Below are positions 1 to 7,330 of a stretch of 13,794 bases of DNA, in pieces. Within the stretch, counting starts at the first letter, position 1. Each line of letters begins with the position of its first letter. The position numbers and the translations under genes were made by a program. Source of the DNA: Planctomycetaceae bacterium (GTDB lineage: Bacteria > Planctomycetota > Planctomycetia > Pirellulales > UBA1268); contig PKCL01000407.1 in assembly GCA_002862165.1 (NCBI GenBank), forward strand, positions 1 through 13,794. Reading direction: 5' to 3'. Under the pieces are notes generated by a model. The model saw nothing but the letters and a program-made list of their open reading frames with translations. It had not been told where the DNA came from and made no database searches.

Positions 1-8
1 CGAAGTCT

Positions 9-797
9 ATGGAAAGACTCTTTGCACGATTCGAAGCATTTAGAGACAAGGAGCCCATTGGGCTTCTGTACGCAATCTGGAGAAGCGACATTGAGCCACT
101 CTATCCTGCTGAATTGCCGACAACGTACAAGGCTTTTGAAAATCAACAACCTACGTTTAGATTCTCCCCCGCCAAAGAACTCAACAGCCTCTTGATTATA
201 CGGGGAGATGATCCAACTGTGAAACGGCTGATAATGGCAACATGCAAGGCTGCTTCCAAAGAGTTGCACGATGAATTGTGCAGTTGTGGCTTTGAACCTG
301 ATGCTGGAATTGTTGAAATCAACTGGCTCTGGGCTTTGATCGAGGCTGCTGGGAAAGGCTGTTTGGGCTGTGAAGGCTTTGTAGATGGGAAAGCTTTTTA
401 TCAGTCGAGGATAGCTGACTTAACAGTTGACGAAGCATCGATTCTGGATGACTCGTTGGGCTGGTCGATGGCTGATTTTGTCCCTCGTAAATTCATGCAG
501 TTTGAAAACATTGTTGAATCATCAATTAGTTTTATTGAATACCTAAAAAAAGAATTAGAGACACCAACGCCGCATTCTTTGCCCAAAAGACAACGACTAG
601 ATGAATCACTTCGAGACTTGTATGAAAACGACCCGACATTCTGTCTCAGGGAATCATTAAAAGTAATTGCTCAAAGACTTAATCTTAAGTCAGAGGACAC
701 CATTTCAGAATGCCCATTTTATGAATTTTATTTGAAAGAGCAAAGAGATACGTACACAATTCAAACGAAGGCCCAACAACAGGCAACTTCGTCGTGA
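9..797 (+). CDS. Hypothetical protein, possibly 5'-truncated
   Basis: An open frame of 262 codons ends at a TGA at 795-797. I do not recognise the family. The protein looks soluble, with no signal peptide or membrane segment. It is mixed alpha/beta-like and fairly rich in charged residues. It has two closely spaced cysteine pairs (C91-x-C93 and C118-x-x-C121), which might bind metal or might be chance. The C-terminal third (about 199-241) looks helical, and the tail after 245 is polar and Gln/Thr/Ser-rich. The first ATG is at position 9, but the frame stays open to the window edge and no ribosome binding site is visible in the 8 bases before it, so the true start may lie outside. It points towards the minus-strand operon and shows no functional link to it. 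No shadow frame competes with it over its full length, which supports it being real. Confidence 0.6.
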   Translation: MERLFARFEAFRDKEPIGLLYAIWRSDIEPLYPAELPTTYKAFENQQPTFRFSPAKELNSLLIIRGDDPTVKRLIMATCKAASKELHDELCSCGFEPDAGIVEINWLWALIEAAGKGCLGCEGFVDGKAFYQSRIADLTVDEASILDDSLGWSMADFVPRKFMQFENIVESSISFIEYLKKELETPTPHSLPKRQRLDESLRDLYENDPTFCLRESLKVIAQRLNLKSEDTISECPFYEFYLKEQRDTYTIQTKAQQQATSS

Positions 798-1024
798 CTA
801 TGGAAAATAGCAGCCTGCAAAATACACTCGAGCAACCAAAGTGAACCTGCCGAGACTCTTTGCTCTACTTCGTGACTGGCCATGGACTGAGCATGCGCGT
901 CTGACAGTGACGAAGTGACTTTCGAGCTTCACCAAACCTTTAAATTAATTGTGCCCCGGGGGGGAATGGAGCTGAAACAGAAAAGGGCCTCCGGAGTGTG
1001 CCCTAAAAACTTTTATTTATGCAA

Positions 1025-1073
1025 GCATCCCCGACAGAATTCAAACACGTACTATTGCATGCAGAGTTCACGC
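1025..1073 (-). other. Degenerate tRNA-like 3' half
   Basis: Positions 1030-1046 match 15 of 17 bases of the T-arm and 3' acceptor segment of the tRNA-Arg at 1203-1219, in the same orientation. On the minus strand, 1057-1073 can also fold as a 5-bp stem (one G-U pair) with a 7-base loop, at roughly the distance expected of an anticodon arm. The T-stem has one mismatch and two wobbles, the loop lacks the invariant U33, and I find no matching D arm or 5' acceptor strand. It is therefore not a functional tRNA. It could be a decayed duplicate, a remnant of an integration site, or coincidence. Confidence 0.3.
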
Positions 1074-1126
1074 ACAACGGCACACAAAGTGTGGCAATGA
1101 ATCCACTACACTAGCGTCTGACAGCA

Positions 1127-1149
1127 CTTGTTTCACGGTCCGTGACAAG
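1127..1149. other. Imperfect hairpin downstream of tRNA
   Basis: TCACGG (1133-1138) and CCGTGA (1140-1145) are exact inverted repeats. They are extended by CTTG/CAAG arms with a 2-base bulge on one side. It lies about 50 bases downstream of the 3' end of the minus-strand tRNA, where the operon transcript would be expected to end. No T-run follows on either strand, so a classical intrinsic terminator is not supported. The only T-run nearby is six bases on the minus strand at 1190-1195, immediately after the tRNA. Confidence 0.3.
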
Positions 1150-1198
1150 AAACAGAATCTAAAAGATAATCTTATACACGCTGACCCACAAAAAACAG

Positions 1199-1272
1199 TA
1201 CGCCCGACAGGATTCGAACCTGTGACCTGCGGATTAGAAGTCCGCTGCTCTATCCAACTGAGCTACGGGCGC
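1199..1272 (-). tRNA. tRNA-Arg (anticodon UCU)
   Basis: The minus strand folds as a complete 74-nt tRNA. The 7-bp acceptor stem (GCGCCCG with CGGGCGT) ends in a G1-U72 wobble and is followed by discriminator A73. The D arm begins GCTC. The anticodon arm is GCGGA-CTTCTAA-TCCGC, with anticodon TCT at 1236-1238, reading AGA/AGG. The T arm is ACAGG-TTCGAAT-CCTGT. No CCA is encoded, so the 3' end would be added by nucleotidyltransferase. It lies 53 bp downstream of the second lpdA in the same orientation, and no strong promoter of its own is evident, so read-through from the operon is possible. Six T residues follow at 1190-1195. Confidence 0.95.
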
Positions 1273-1325
1273 ATAGTTTACGGACTTCAAATCCTACCAT
1301 TAAGTGGCAACATATATTTTTTAAT

Positions 1326-2711
1326 TCAGGCATGAATAGCACGCCCATCCACTGCTAGTGCGGCTTCTTTCAATGCTTCCGGAAGAGTTGGGTGAGCATG
1401 ACAAACCCGGGCAATATCCTCCGATGAAGCACCGAAAGTCATCGCTGCGGCGGCCTCGCCAATGAGATCACCAGCGGCTGGCCCAATAATATGGACACCA
1501 AGTACTGCATCACTACTAGAATCTGCCAATAGTTTTACTTTTCCTGTAATGTCATTAATCGTTCGCGCCCTGCCATTCGCCCGAAATGGAAAAACACCTT
1601 TTTTATAAGTCACACCATCGGCCTGTAATTGTTCCTCGGTGCGTCCAACTGTTGCAATCTCCGGATGAGTAAAAACAACGGCCGGAACAAGTCCGTAATC
1701 TACATGACACCACCCAGACTGCATCGCCTCAACGCATGCAACACCATCCTCTTCAGCTTTGTGTGCCAGCATTGGTCCTGGAATGCAGTCTCCTATAGCG
1801 TACACACCTGGAACTGCGGTCCGGTACTGTTCATCAACCTGGATACACCCACGTTCATCTGTAGAAAGGCCAACTGTTTCAAGACCAATATCAGAAGTAG
1901 CCGGCTTTCTTCCTGTGGCAGCCAGCACTCGGTCACATTTGATAGGGTCTCTCCCTTCTGAACGAATGACACAGCCGGTGCCATCGGCTTTAGCTGATAG
2001 AACTTTGACACTTAATTGAATGTCGAGGCCTTGTTTTTTAAATAGTGATAGCGCATCTGATGCTATCTCATTATCAATACCGGTGAGGATTCGATCAGAA
2101 TATTCAAGAACAGTAACCCTCGAGCCAAGTCGCCGCCATACACTACCAAGTTCAAGTCCGATATAGCCACCACCAATAACAACAAGATGACCCGGTACTT
2201 CAGGAAATGAGAGTGCATCGGTACTCGTACCAACACGTTTACCATCACATTCAATACCAGGCAGCACCACACTCTGACTGCCAACAGCAAGAAGAATTCT
2301 CTGTGATGTAAGTTCTGTCGTACCACCATCAGAGCCAGTTACATGGATCCGCCCGGCACCCGCCAGACGGCCGGTTCCCTTTATTTTCACAACTGTATTT
2401 TTTGCCAGTAGCGCTTCAATACCCTGTGATAATGTCTGTACGACATCAGATTTTCGCTTCATCATAACAGCCAAGTCGAGTGAAACCCCCTCCGCATGAA
2501 CACCATGCTGACTGAGTTCTCCCAAGGCTACTTCGTATTTATAACTTGACTCGAGGAGTGCCTTTGAGGGTATGCACCCGACGCGAAGACATGTGCCACC
2601 AAAACGACTCTCCTTCTCGACAATAGCGACCTTCAGACCCAGCTGGGCGGCACGTATGGCAGCTACATACCCACCTGGGCCACCACCAAGTACGACTACA
2701 TCGTATGTCAT
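1326..2711 (-). CDS. lpdA: Dihydrolipoyl dehydrogenase (E3), OGDH-linked copy
   Basis: This FAD enzyme reoxidises dihydrolipoyl groups on E2 with NAD+ and is a cytoplasmic homodimer. At 461 aa it has the family's usual length. Visible motifs: the FAD-binding GGGPGGY (9-15), the redox disulfide C41-x4-C46 in GGTCLRVGCIPSK, the NAD-binding GGGYIGLELG (180-189), the second FAD motif around AIGD (305-308), and the C-terminal catalytic HAHPTLPE with H440 and E445. The ATG at 2711 is preceded by GAGG six bases upstream, which supports this start. It is the last gene of the block, 153 bp after sucB, so it probably serves the 2-oxoglutarate complex. It resembles the mitochondrial/proteobacterial E3 type (CLRVGCIPSKALLESS) and differs clearly from the copy at 11758-13179. 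The TGA stop is followed 53 bp later by the tRNA. Assignment to one complex rests on position, not on sequence. Confidence 0.96.
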   Translation of the reverse strand: MTYDVVVLGGGPGGYVAAIRAAQLGLKVAIVEKESRFGGTCLRVGCIPSKALLESSYKYEVALGELSQHGVHAEGVSLDLAVMMKRKSDVVQTLSQGIEALLAKNTVVKIKGTGRLAGAGRIHVTGSDGGTTELTSQRILLAVGSQSVVLPGIECDGKRVGTSTDALSFPEVPGHLVVIGGGYIGLELGSVWRRLGSRVTVLEYSDRILTGIDNEIASDALSLFKKQGLDIQLSVKVLSAKADGTGCVIRSEGRDPIKCDRVLAATGRKPATSDIGLETVGLSTDERGCIQVDEQYRTAVPGVYAIGDCIPGPMLAHKAEEDGVACVEAMQSGWCHVDYGLVPAVVFTHPEIATVGRTEEQLQADGVTYKKGVFPFRANGRARTINDITGKVKLLADSSSDAVLGVHIIGPAAGDLIGEAAAAMTFGASSEDIARVCHAHPTLPEALKEAALAVDGRAIHA

Positions 2712-2864
2712 CTATGTCCTCGAAATTATCTTTAGAGAATGAAAAACACTCAGATCAGACGGTCGCGTGACTCAAACGCTGCTATGCATGGAGCCGTCTA
2801 CTCAGAACTACTTACTTGAAGAGAGTTACGAGCCTTACACGAAAATAAATTCCCTGGAACCAAG
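2712..2864 (-). other. sucB-lpdA spacer with possible structured RNA
   Basis: A 153-bp gap in which AGACGG (2757-2762) and CCGTCT (2794-2799) are exact inverted repeats enclosing about 31 bases. Inside is a smaller GCGT/ACGC stem, followed by an ATGCAT palindrome. A branched fold is possible, but each helix is short. I see no strong promoter. A GATAAT-like hexamer lies too close to the lpdA start to be convincing. Confidence 0.2.
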
Positions 2865-4151
2865 CTAACACTCCAGCATAAGTCTGGTAGGGTCTTCAAT
2901 CATTTCCTTAATTCGCTTTAGGAACGTGACTGCTTCACGACCATCAACTATTCGATGGTCGTACGACAACGCTACGTACATCATTGGCCTAACCACAACT
3001 TGACCATTCAAAGCAACTGGTCTTTCTTGAATTGTATGCAGCCCAAGGATACCGCTCTGTGGTGGGTTGATAATTGGTGTGCTAAGCATAGAGCCGTAAA
3101 CCCCACCATTAGAAATCGTGAATGTTCCTCCCTGGAGTTCCTCGAGCTTCACCTTATTCTCTGCTGCCCGTCGAGCGAAATCACCTATTGACTGCTCGAT
3201 CTGAGCAAAATTCATTTGTTCAGCATTACGAAGAACAGGAACAACGAGGCCCTTGCCTCCACCAACTGCAATTCCGATATCACAAAAATCTTGATACACA
3301 ATATGAGGATCACGGAATTCGGCATTAACCTGTGGCACGGCATGCAAAGCCTCAACCGCCGCTCTTACGAAAAAAGACATAAAGCCAAGCTTTACGCCGT
3401 GGCGGTCTATAAAATTATCTTTGAATTTCTTACGCAACTCCATGACCGCAGACATGTCGACTTCGTTAAAAGTTGTTAACAAAGCAGCATTCTGCTGCGC
3501 TTCAACAAGCCGTTCCGCAATACGGCGGCGCATTGGGCTCATCAGGACAGGCCGCTCGCTGCGAACTGCGCTAGATGTTGCAATTTCGGTTGTTCCCTCC
3601 ATTGGCAATCGTTGCTCTTTGCTGTCATTGGTGACTATCGGAACAGGCGATGACGGCGGGGTCGACGCCGATACCGCAGAGATAGCGTCAGCTTTGGTGA
3701 CTCGCTGGCCAGGACCACTGCCTGAAATTGATTGAGATGAGACACCCGCTTCCCCCAACATTCTTGCTGCAGCTGGCATTACTGGCCCCGTCCCAGATGC
3801 TGGCTGTACAGAACCAATGACGGTGCTTCCAACACGATGACGCACATCCACAGATTGTGGTTGTGAGGGAGCAGGTACTTCAGGCGTTGCACTTGGAGCC
3901 GACTGACTGGCTGATACTGCATCAAGATAGCCTATAACGTCACCAACAACCGCTTGCTCACCCGCCTGTTTTACGATCTTTGTGATGACTCCGTTCGCTG
4001 GTGCCGGCAACTCCACTGTCGCCTTATCACTTTCAATTTCTACGATCACTTCATCTGCGGACACGGCATCACCGACGTTTTTTTTCCAAACGCCAATCAT
4101 CACTTCCGTGATCGACTCACCAACTTCCGGAACCTTCAGTTCAATCGCCAT
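2865..4151 (-). CDS. sucB: Dihydrolipoyl succinyltransferase (E2 of OGDH)
   Basis: The E2 core of the 2-oxoglutarate dehydrogenase complex transfers the succinyl group from lipoamide to CoA. At 428 aa it has one lipoyl domain (about 1-78) with lipoyl lysine K43 in ESDKAT. A Pro/Ala/Ser/Gln linker follows, then a peripheral-subunit binding domain (about 123-160, ending GQRVTKADAISAV) and a second flexible linker. The catalytic acyltransferase domain (about 200-428) has active-site SYDHRIVDG (H399, D403). The lipoyl start VPEVGESITEV and the C-terminal DGREAVTFLKRIKEMIEDP are typical of succinyl- rather than acetyl-transferases, and sucA directly upstream agrees. The ATG at 4151 has an AGGA about four bases upstream. 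It lies 151 bp after sucA and 153 bp before lpdA. The peptide ends in a cysteine. Its role as OGDH E2 is well supported. Confidence 0.95.
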   Translation of the reverse strand: MAIELKVPEVGESITEVMIGVWKKNVGDAVSADEVIVEIESDKATVELPAPANGVITKIVKQAGEQAVVGDVIGYLDAVSASQSAPSATPEVPAPSQPQSVDVRHRVGSTVIGSVQPASGTGPVMPAAARMLGEAGVSSQSISGSGPGQRVTKADAISAVSASTPPSSPVPIVTNDSKEQRLPMEGTTEIATSSAVRSERPVLMSPMRRRIAERLVEAQQNAALLTTFNEVDMSAVMELRKKFKDNFIDRHGVKLGFMSFFVRAAVEALHAVPQVNAEFRDPHIVYQDFCDIGIAVGGGKGLVVPVLRNAEQMNFAQIEQSIGDFARRAAENKVKLEELQGGTFTISNGGVYGSMLSTPIINPPQSGILGLHTIQERPVALNGQVVVRPMMYVALSYDHRIVDGREAVTFLKRIKEMIEDPTRLMLEC

Positions 4152-4302
4152 GGATTCCTACATAGTAAAAAGGGGACTAGTTTGTAGCATCGTTGACACA
4201 ATAGTTTTTTAAACAGTGGATCAAGAATGACAGCATAGTAAACAATGCCCACGCCTGATGGACAGACAATATTGTATCCCGAATTCAGCGGATCATAACC
4301 GC
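4152..4302 (-). other. sucA-sucB spacer
   Basis: A 151-bp gap. An AGCGG-N7-CCGCT inverted repeat (4287-4303) overlaps the last base of the sucA TAA stop codon and would form a 5-bp stem just at the end of sucA. No T-run follows it on the minus strand. A 10-base palindrome ACAATATTGT lies at 4266-4275. I see no convincing promoter, so sucB is probably reached by read-through. Confidence 0.25.
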
Positions 4303-7300
4303 TTAACTCAGAAATGCAGCGGTTAGTAACTCATTCTGTTCAAGGTCGTGACTTTTTTTAGATCCTGTTGCTGGGCTGGCCGCACTCTGTCGACAAACCC
4401 CCGAAAAAGGCAGCCTATCAAACAATGTTTCACCAAAATGGATTCTCAAGAAACGCCATGCACCCATATTCTCGGGCTCTTCCTGAACCCAGACAACCGG
4501 GGTTCCGTCACTGTAACCAGCCAACGCCTGTTCTAAAGATTTTCTTGGTAGTGGATACAGTTGCTCAACTCTAATAACAGCGACATCTTCGCGATTTAGT
4601 TCCACCCTTCTTTTCTCCAACTCATAAAAAACCTTACCACTACAAAGCAGAATTCGGCGGACATCTTCTGGTCGGGTGATTGACTGATCTGGTATTACCC
4701 TCTGAAAGCATCCTTCCGAAAGATCATTGAGCGTTGAGACACATTTCGGATGTCTCAGTAGGCTTTTCGGCGTCATCACGACTAATGGCTTTCTCCAGAT
4801 TCGAAGAACCTGCCTCCTAAGACAATGAAATAACTGAGCAGGAGTTGTAGGCTGCACTACTTGAATATTATCTTTCGCAGCCAGAAGCAGAAATCTTTCA
4901 AGCCGTGCACTCGAGTGCTCTGGACCCATGCCCTCAAAGCCATGTGGCAAAAGCATGACGATGCCTGAAAGCCGGTTCCATTTATCTTCAGCACTTACAA
5001 TAAATTGATCAATTACGACTTGAGATACGTTCACAAAATCACCGAACTGTGCTTCCCACATAACAAGTCCATCTGGGCAGTCGAGGCTGTATCCGTACTC
5101 AAACCCAAGTACACCCGATTCTGATAGCGGACTGTTGTAGATTTCTACCGCAGCCTGCTCTTCTGAGAGATTCGCCAATGGACAATAGGTGTCATCTGTA
5201 ATGTGGTCGTGTATGACCGCATGCCTGTGACTAAACGTGCCTCGCTCACTGTCTTGGCCTGACAACCTTATCCGCAGCCCTTGGACTGCGAGGCTTCCCA
5301 TAGCCAGAGCCTCTGCGGCAGACCAATCGATTGGACGAGTTTCATCGGCCATAGCAACACGTGCATCAAGTAATTTTCGTATCTTTGCATGCGGCTGGAA
5401 ACGCTCTGGCAAAACAACTAGACGACGAAGAAGTGCCTGTAGATTTTCCAGCGGTACACCTGTATCTACCTCCGCTGCCTCTTTTTCCCGTCCGCCTATA
5501 TAAAAGGCCCAGACACCGGCAATATCACTTCGATGAACATAGTCATCGCGTTTTGCAGCTGAAAGTTCGGCGTCCAAACGAGCCCGGTGTTCTTCTGCAA
5601 TTCTCATTGCCTCATCTCGAGACACTTCACCGAGCGTAAGAAGTTTCTCCAAATAGCTTTCATGAACACTTGGCTGTTGATCAATCACCCGATACAAGGC
5701 AGGCTGAGTAAACGCCGGTTCGTCCGCTTCGTTATGGCCTCGTCGTCGAAAGCAGTACATATCGATAACAACGTCACGTTGAAATTCTCGACGGAAATCC
5801 ATGGCTAGGCTTACAACCTGTGCAACCGCCTCAGGATCTTCACCATTCACATGGAATATTGGTATCTGCAGCATCTTTGCGACATCAGTTGCGTAAACGC
5901 AGGATCGTGACTCTTGTGGCCCGGTTGTGAAGCCAATCTGATTATTCACGATCACATGAAGCGTCCCACCAACACGATAAGGATCGAGTTCACTAAGATT
6001 TAGCGTTTCCTGAATAATTCCCTCTCCAGCAAAAGCGGCATCGCCATGAATCAGAATCACCATGCCGTGCTGACGAGCTCGATCACTCGAACGATCTTGG
6101 CGAGCACGCATTCGTCCAATTGCAACTGGATTCACGTATTCCAGATGACTTGGATTGAAGCAGAGCGTCAGGTGTACTTTACGACCATTTTCAGCAACGT
6201 AGTCCGTAGAATGACCTAAGTGATATTTTACATCGCCGCGACCGACGTGCAGCTCAGGATCGAGATCAGCAAATTCTCGAAAAATCCTCTGCGGACTTTT
6301 CCTCATGATATTTGCCAAGACATTGAGCCTGCCACGATGAGCCATGGCCATCACAACGTCCTGAATGTCTTGCGACGCTCCCCTCTCGATAGCCATTTCC
6401 ACGAGTGGAATGAGACTCTCCGAACCTTCAAGAGAAAAGCTTTTTGATCCTAGAAATCGTTTTTGAATAAATTCTTCAAATACTGCCGCAGTCGTCATCT
6501 GTCGATAGATACGCAACTGCTGTTTTCGATCAAGCTGTATACGATTTTCGCAGCCTTCCATTCGTACTTGGAGCCACTGCCGCACGAGCAGATCATCCAT
6601 ATGCATAAACTGAACGCCTATCGAGCGACAGTAAGTATTATGCAATCGTCGAATAATCTGCCTCAGTGACATCGACTGCGGGCCTTCGATGGTGTCCGTA
6701 GAAAAAACGCGGTCCATGTCTTCTTCTGTAAGGTCATAGAACGTTGGATCCAACTCCGGAAGTCCAGGTCGAGGGCGGCCAAGTGGATCAATATCTGCAG
6801 TTAAATGACCTCGAACACGATATGCACGCACAAGTTGATCAACACGGTCCTGCAAGAATGCAAAGCGGTCACTACCTTGGCTCTGGCGTACTTCATCGGG
6901 TAGTGGGGCTGGCTTGACTTCACCCGCTGGCGCATCGGGCAACTGAACCGAACCATTGGCAAGCGCCAAGGCGTGGCCTGTTGCAATTCCATCCGGTGTA
7001 ATCATCGTGTCGTCACCGAGCAAGCCATTACTGTCTTGCGTAGAGTTTGCTGCCCGACTCGCCGACTCATTATCGGTAGAGGCTTCAGTTTTTTCAGCCA
7101 CTACGGCCGGTACCGAGCCGTTGGTGCTACCTGCATACCCACCTGAAGGATGACCATTACTCGGTGGCCGTTCGGGTAAATCTACAAGCGAGTCGAAATA
7201 CTGCCGCCAGTCCGCAGAGAGACTTTCAGGATCATTTTGATACTGGGCGAAGAGTTCCTCGAGAAATGCAAGGTTCGCAGTTCCTGCTGAATCAATGCCT

Positions 7301-7314
7301 TCGGTGGTGGTCAC
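4303..7314 (-). CDS. sucA: 2-oxoglutarate dehydrogenase E1
   Basis: This ThDP-dependent E1 decarboxylates 2-oxoglutarate and succinylates the lipoyl group of SucB. The 1003 aa are longer than E. coli SucA (933 aa). The N-terminal helix (about 14-40, LEELFAQYQNDPESLSADWRQYF) is the conserved SucA start thought to contact E2. It is followed by an unusually long low-complexity stretch (about 45-147) rich in Ser, Asn, Gly, Ala and Pro. The catalytic part carries MAHRGRLNVL (H326), KYHLG (H365), the ThDP/Mg2+ motif GDAAFAGEG (D425) with NNQIG (N457-N458), GHNEADEP (526-533), and the C-terminal transketolase-like and E1 C-terminal domains. The start is GTG at 7314, only 16 nt after the aceF stop, with a weak GGA-type binding site, which suggests translational coupling. 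An alternative upstream start would overlap aceF and is less likely. There is no fused E2 domain of the actinobacterial OdhA type. Confidence 0.96.
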   Translation of the reverse strand: MTTTEGIDSAGTANLAFLEELFAQYQNDPESLSADWRQYFDSLVDLPERPPSNGHPSGGYAGSTNGSVPAVVAEKTEASTDNESASRAANSTQDSNGLLGDDTMITPDGIATGHALALANGSVQLPDAPAGEVKPAPLPDEVRQSQGSDRFAFLQDRVDQLVRAYRVRGHLTADIDPLGRPRPGLPELDPTFYDLTEEDMDRVFSTDTIEGPQSMSLRQIIRRLHNTYCRSIGVQFMHMDDLLVRQWLQVRMEGCENRIQLDRKQQLRIYRQMTTAAVFEEFIQKRFLGSKSFSLEGSESLIPLVEMAIERGASQDIQDVVMAMAHRGRLNVLANIMRKSPQRIFREFADLDPELHVGRGDVKYHLGHSTDYVAENGRKVHLTLCFNPSHLEYVNPVAIGRMRARQDRSSDRARQHGMVILIHGDAAFAGEGIIQETLNLSELDPYRVGGTLHVIVNNQIGFTTGPQESRSCVYATDVAKMLQIPIFHVNGEDPEAVAQVVSLAMDFRREFQRDVVIDMYCFRRRGHNEADEPAFTQPALYRVIDQQPSVHESYLEKLLTLGEVSRDEAMRIAEEHRARLDAELSAAKRDDYVHRSDIAGVWAFYIGGREKEAAEVDTGVPLENLQALLRRLVVLPERFQPHAKIRKLLDARVAMADETRPIDWSAAEALAMGSLAVQGLRIRLSGQDSERGTFSHRHAVIHDHITDDTYCPLANLSEEQAAVEIYNSPLSESGVLGFEYGYSLDCPDGLVMWEAQFGDFVNVSQVVIDQFIVSAEDKWNRLSGIVMLLPHGFEGMGPEHSSARLERFLLLAAKDNIQVVQPTTPAQLFHCLRRQVLRIWRKPLVVMTPKSLLRHPKCVSTLNDLSEGCFQRVIPDQSITRPEDVRRILLCSGKVFYELEKRRVELNREDVAVIRVEQLYPLPRKSLEQALAGYSDGTPVVWVQEEPENMGAWRFLRIHFGETLFDRLPFSGVCRQSAASPATGSKKSHDLEQNELLTAAFLS

Positions 7315-7330
7315 TATGGGGTTCCGATGT

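Larger units (their letters stand above)
798..1198. other. Intergenic region without a convincing gene
   Basis: About 400 bp between the unknown plus-strand gene and the tRNA. The only notable frame (915-1100, plus strand, GTG start) has no ribosome binding site, no recognisable composition, and overlaps the tRNA-like remnant, so I do not call it. The stretch contains a 17-base segment resembling the 3' end of the neighbouring tRNA (1030-1046), a CACAC-AAA-GTGTG hairpin (1081-1093), an imperfect hairpin at 1127-1149, and an 11-base direct repeat GCGTCTGACAG (897-907 and 1114-1124). A run of C and G (about 955-963) stands out locally. The picture fits a decayed or recombined segment next to a tRNA gene. 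Confidence 0.6.

Noticed and set aside
401..586. Minus-strand open frame inside the unknown gene at 9-797
   Set aside because: Lies fully within a longer, better supported frame and has no start signal of its own.
915..1100. Plus-strand 61-codon open frame
   Set aside because: GTG start without a ribosome binding site, no recognisable family, and it overlaps the tRNA-like remnant and short repeats.
897..1124. 11-base direct repeat GCGTCTGACAG at 897-907 and 1114-1124 as possible attachment sites or element ends
   Set aside because: Too short, no transposase or integrase nearby, flanks do not match; chance over 400 bp is low but not negligible.
1127..1149. Intrinsic terminator of the operon
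   Set aside because: The stem has a bulge and a one-base central gap and is not followed by a T-run, so it is recorded only as a hairpin.
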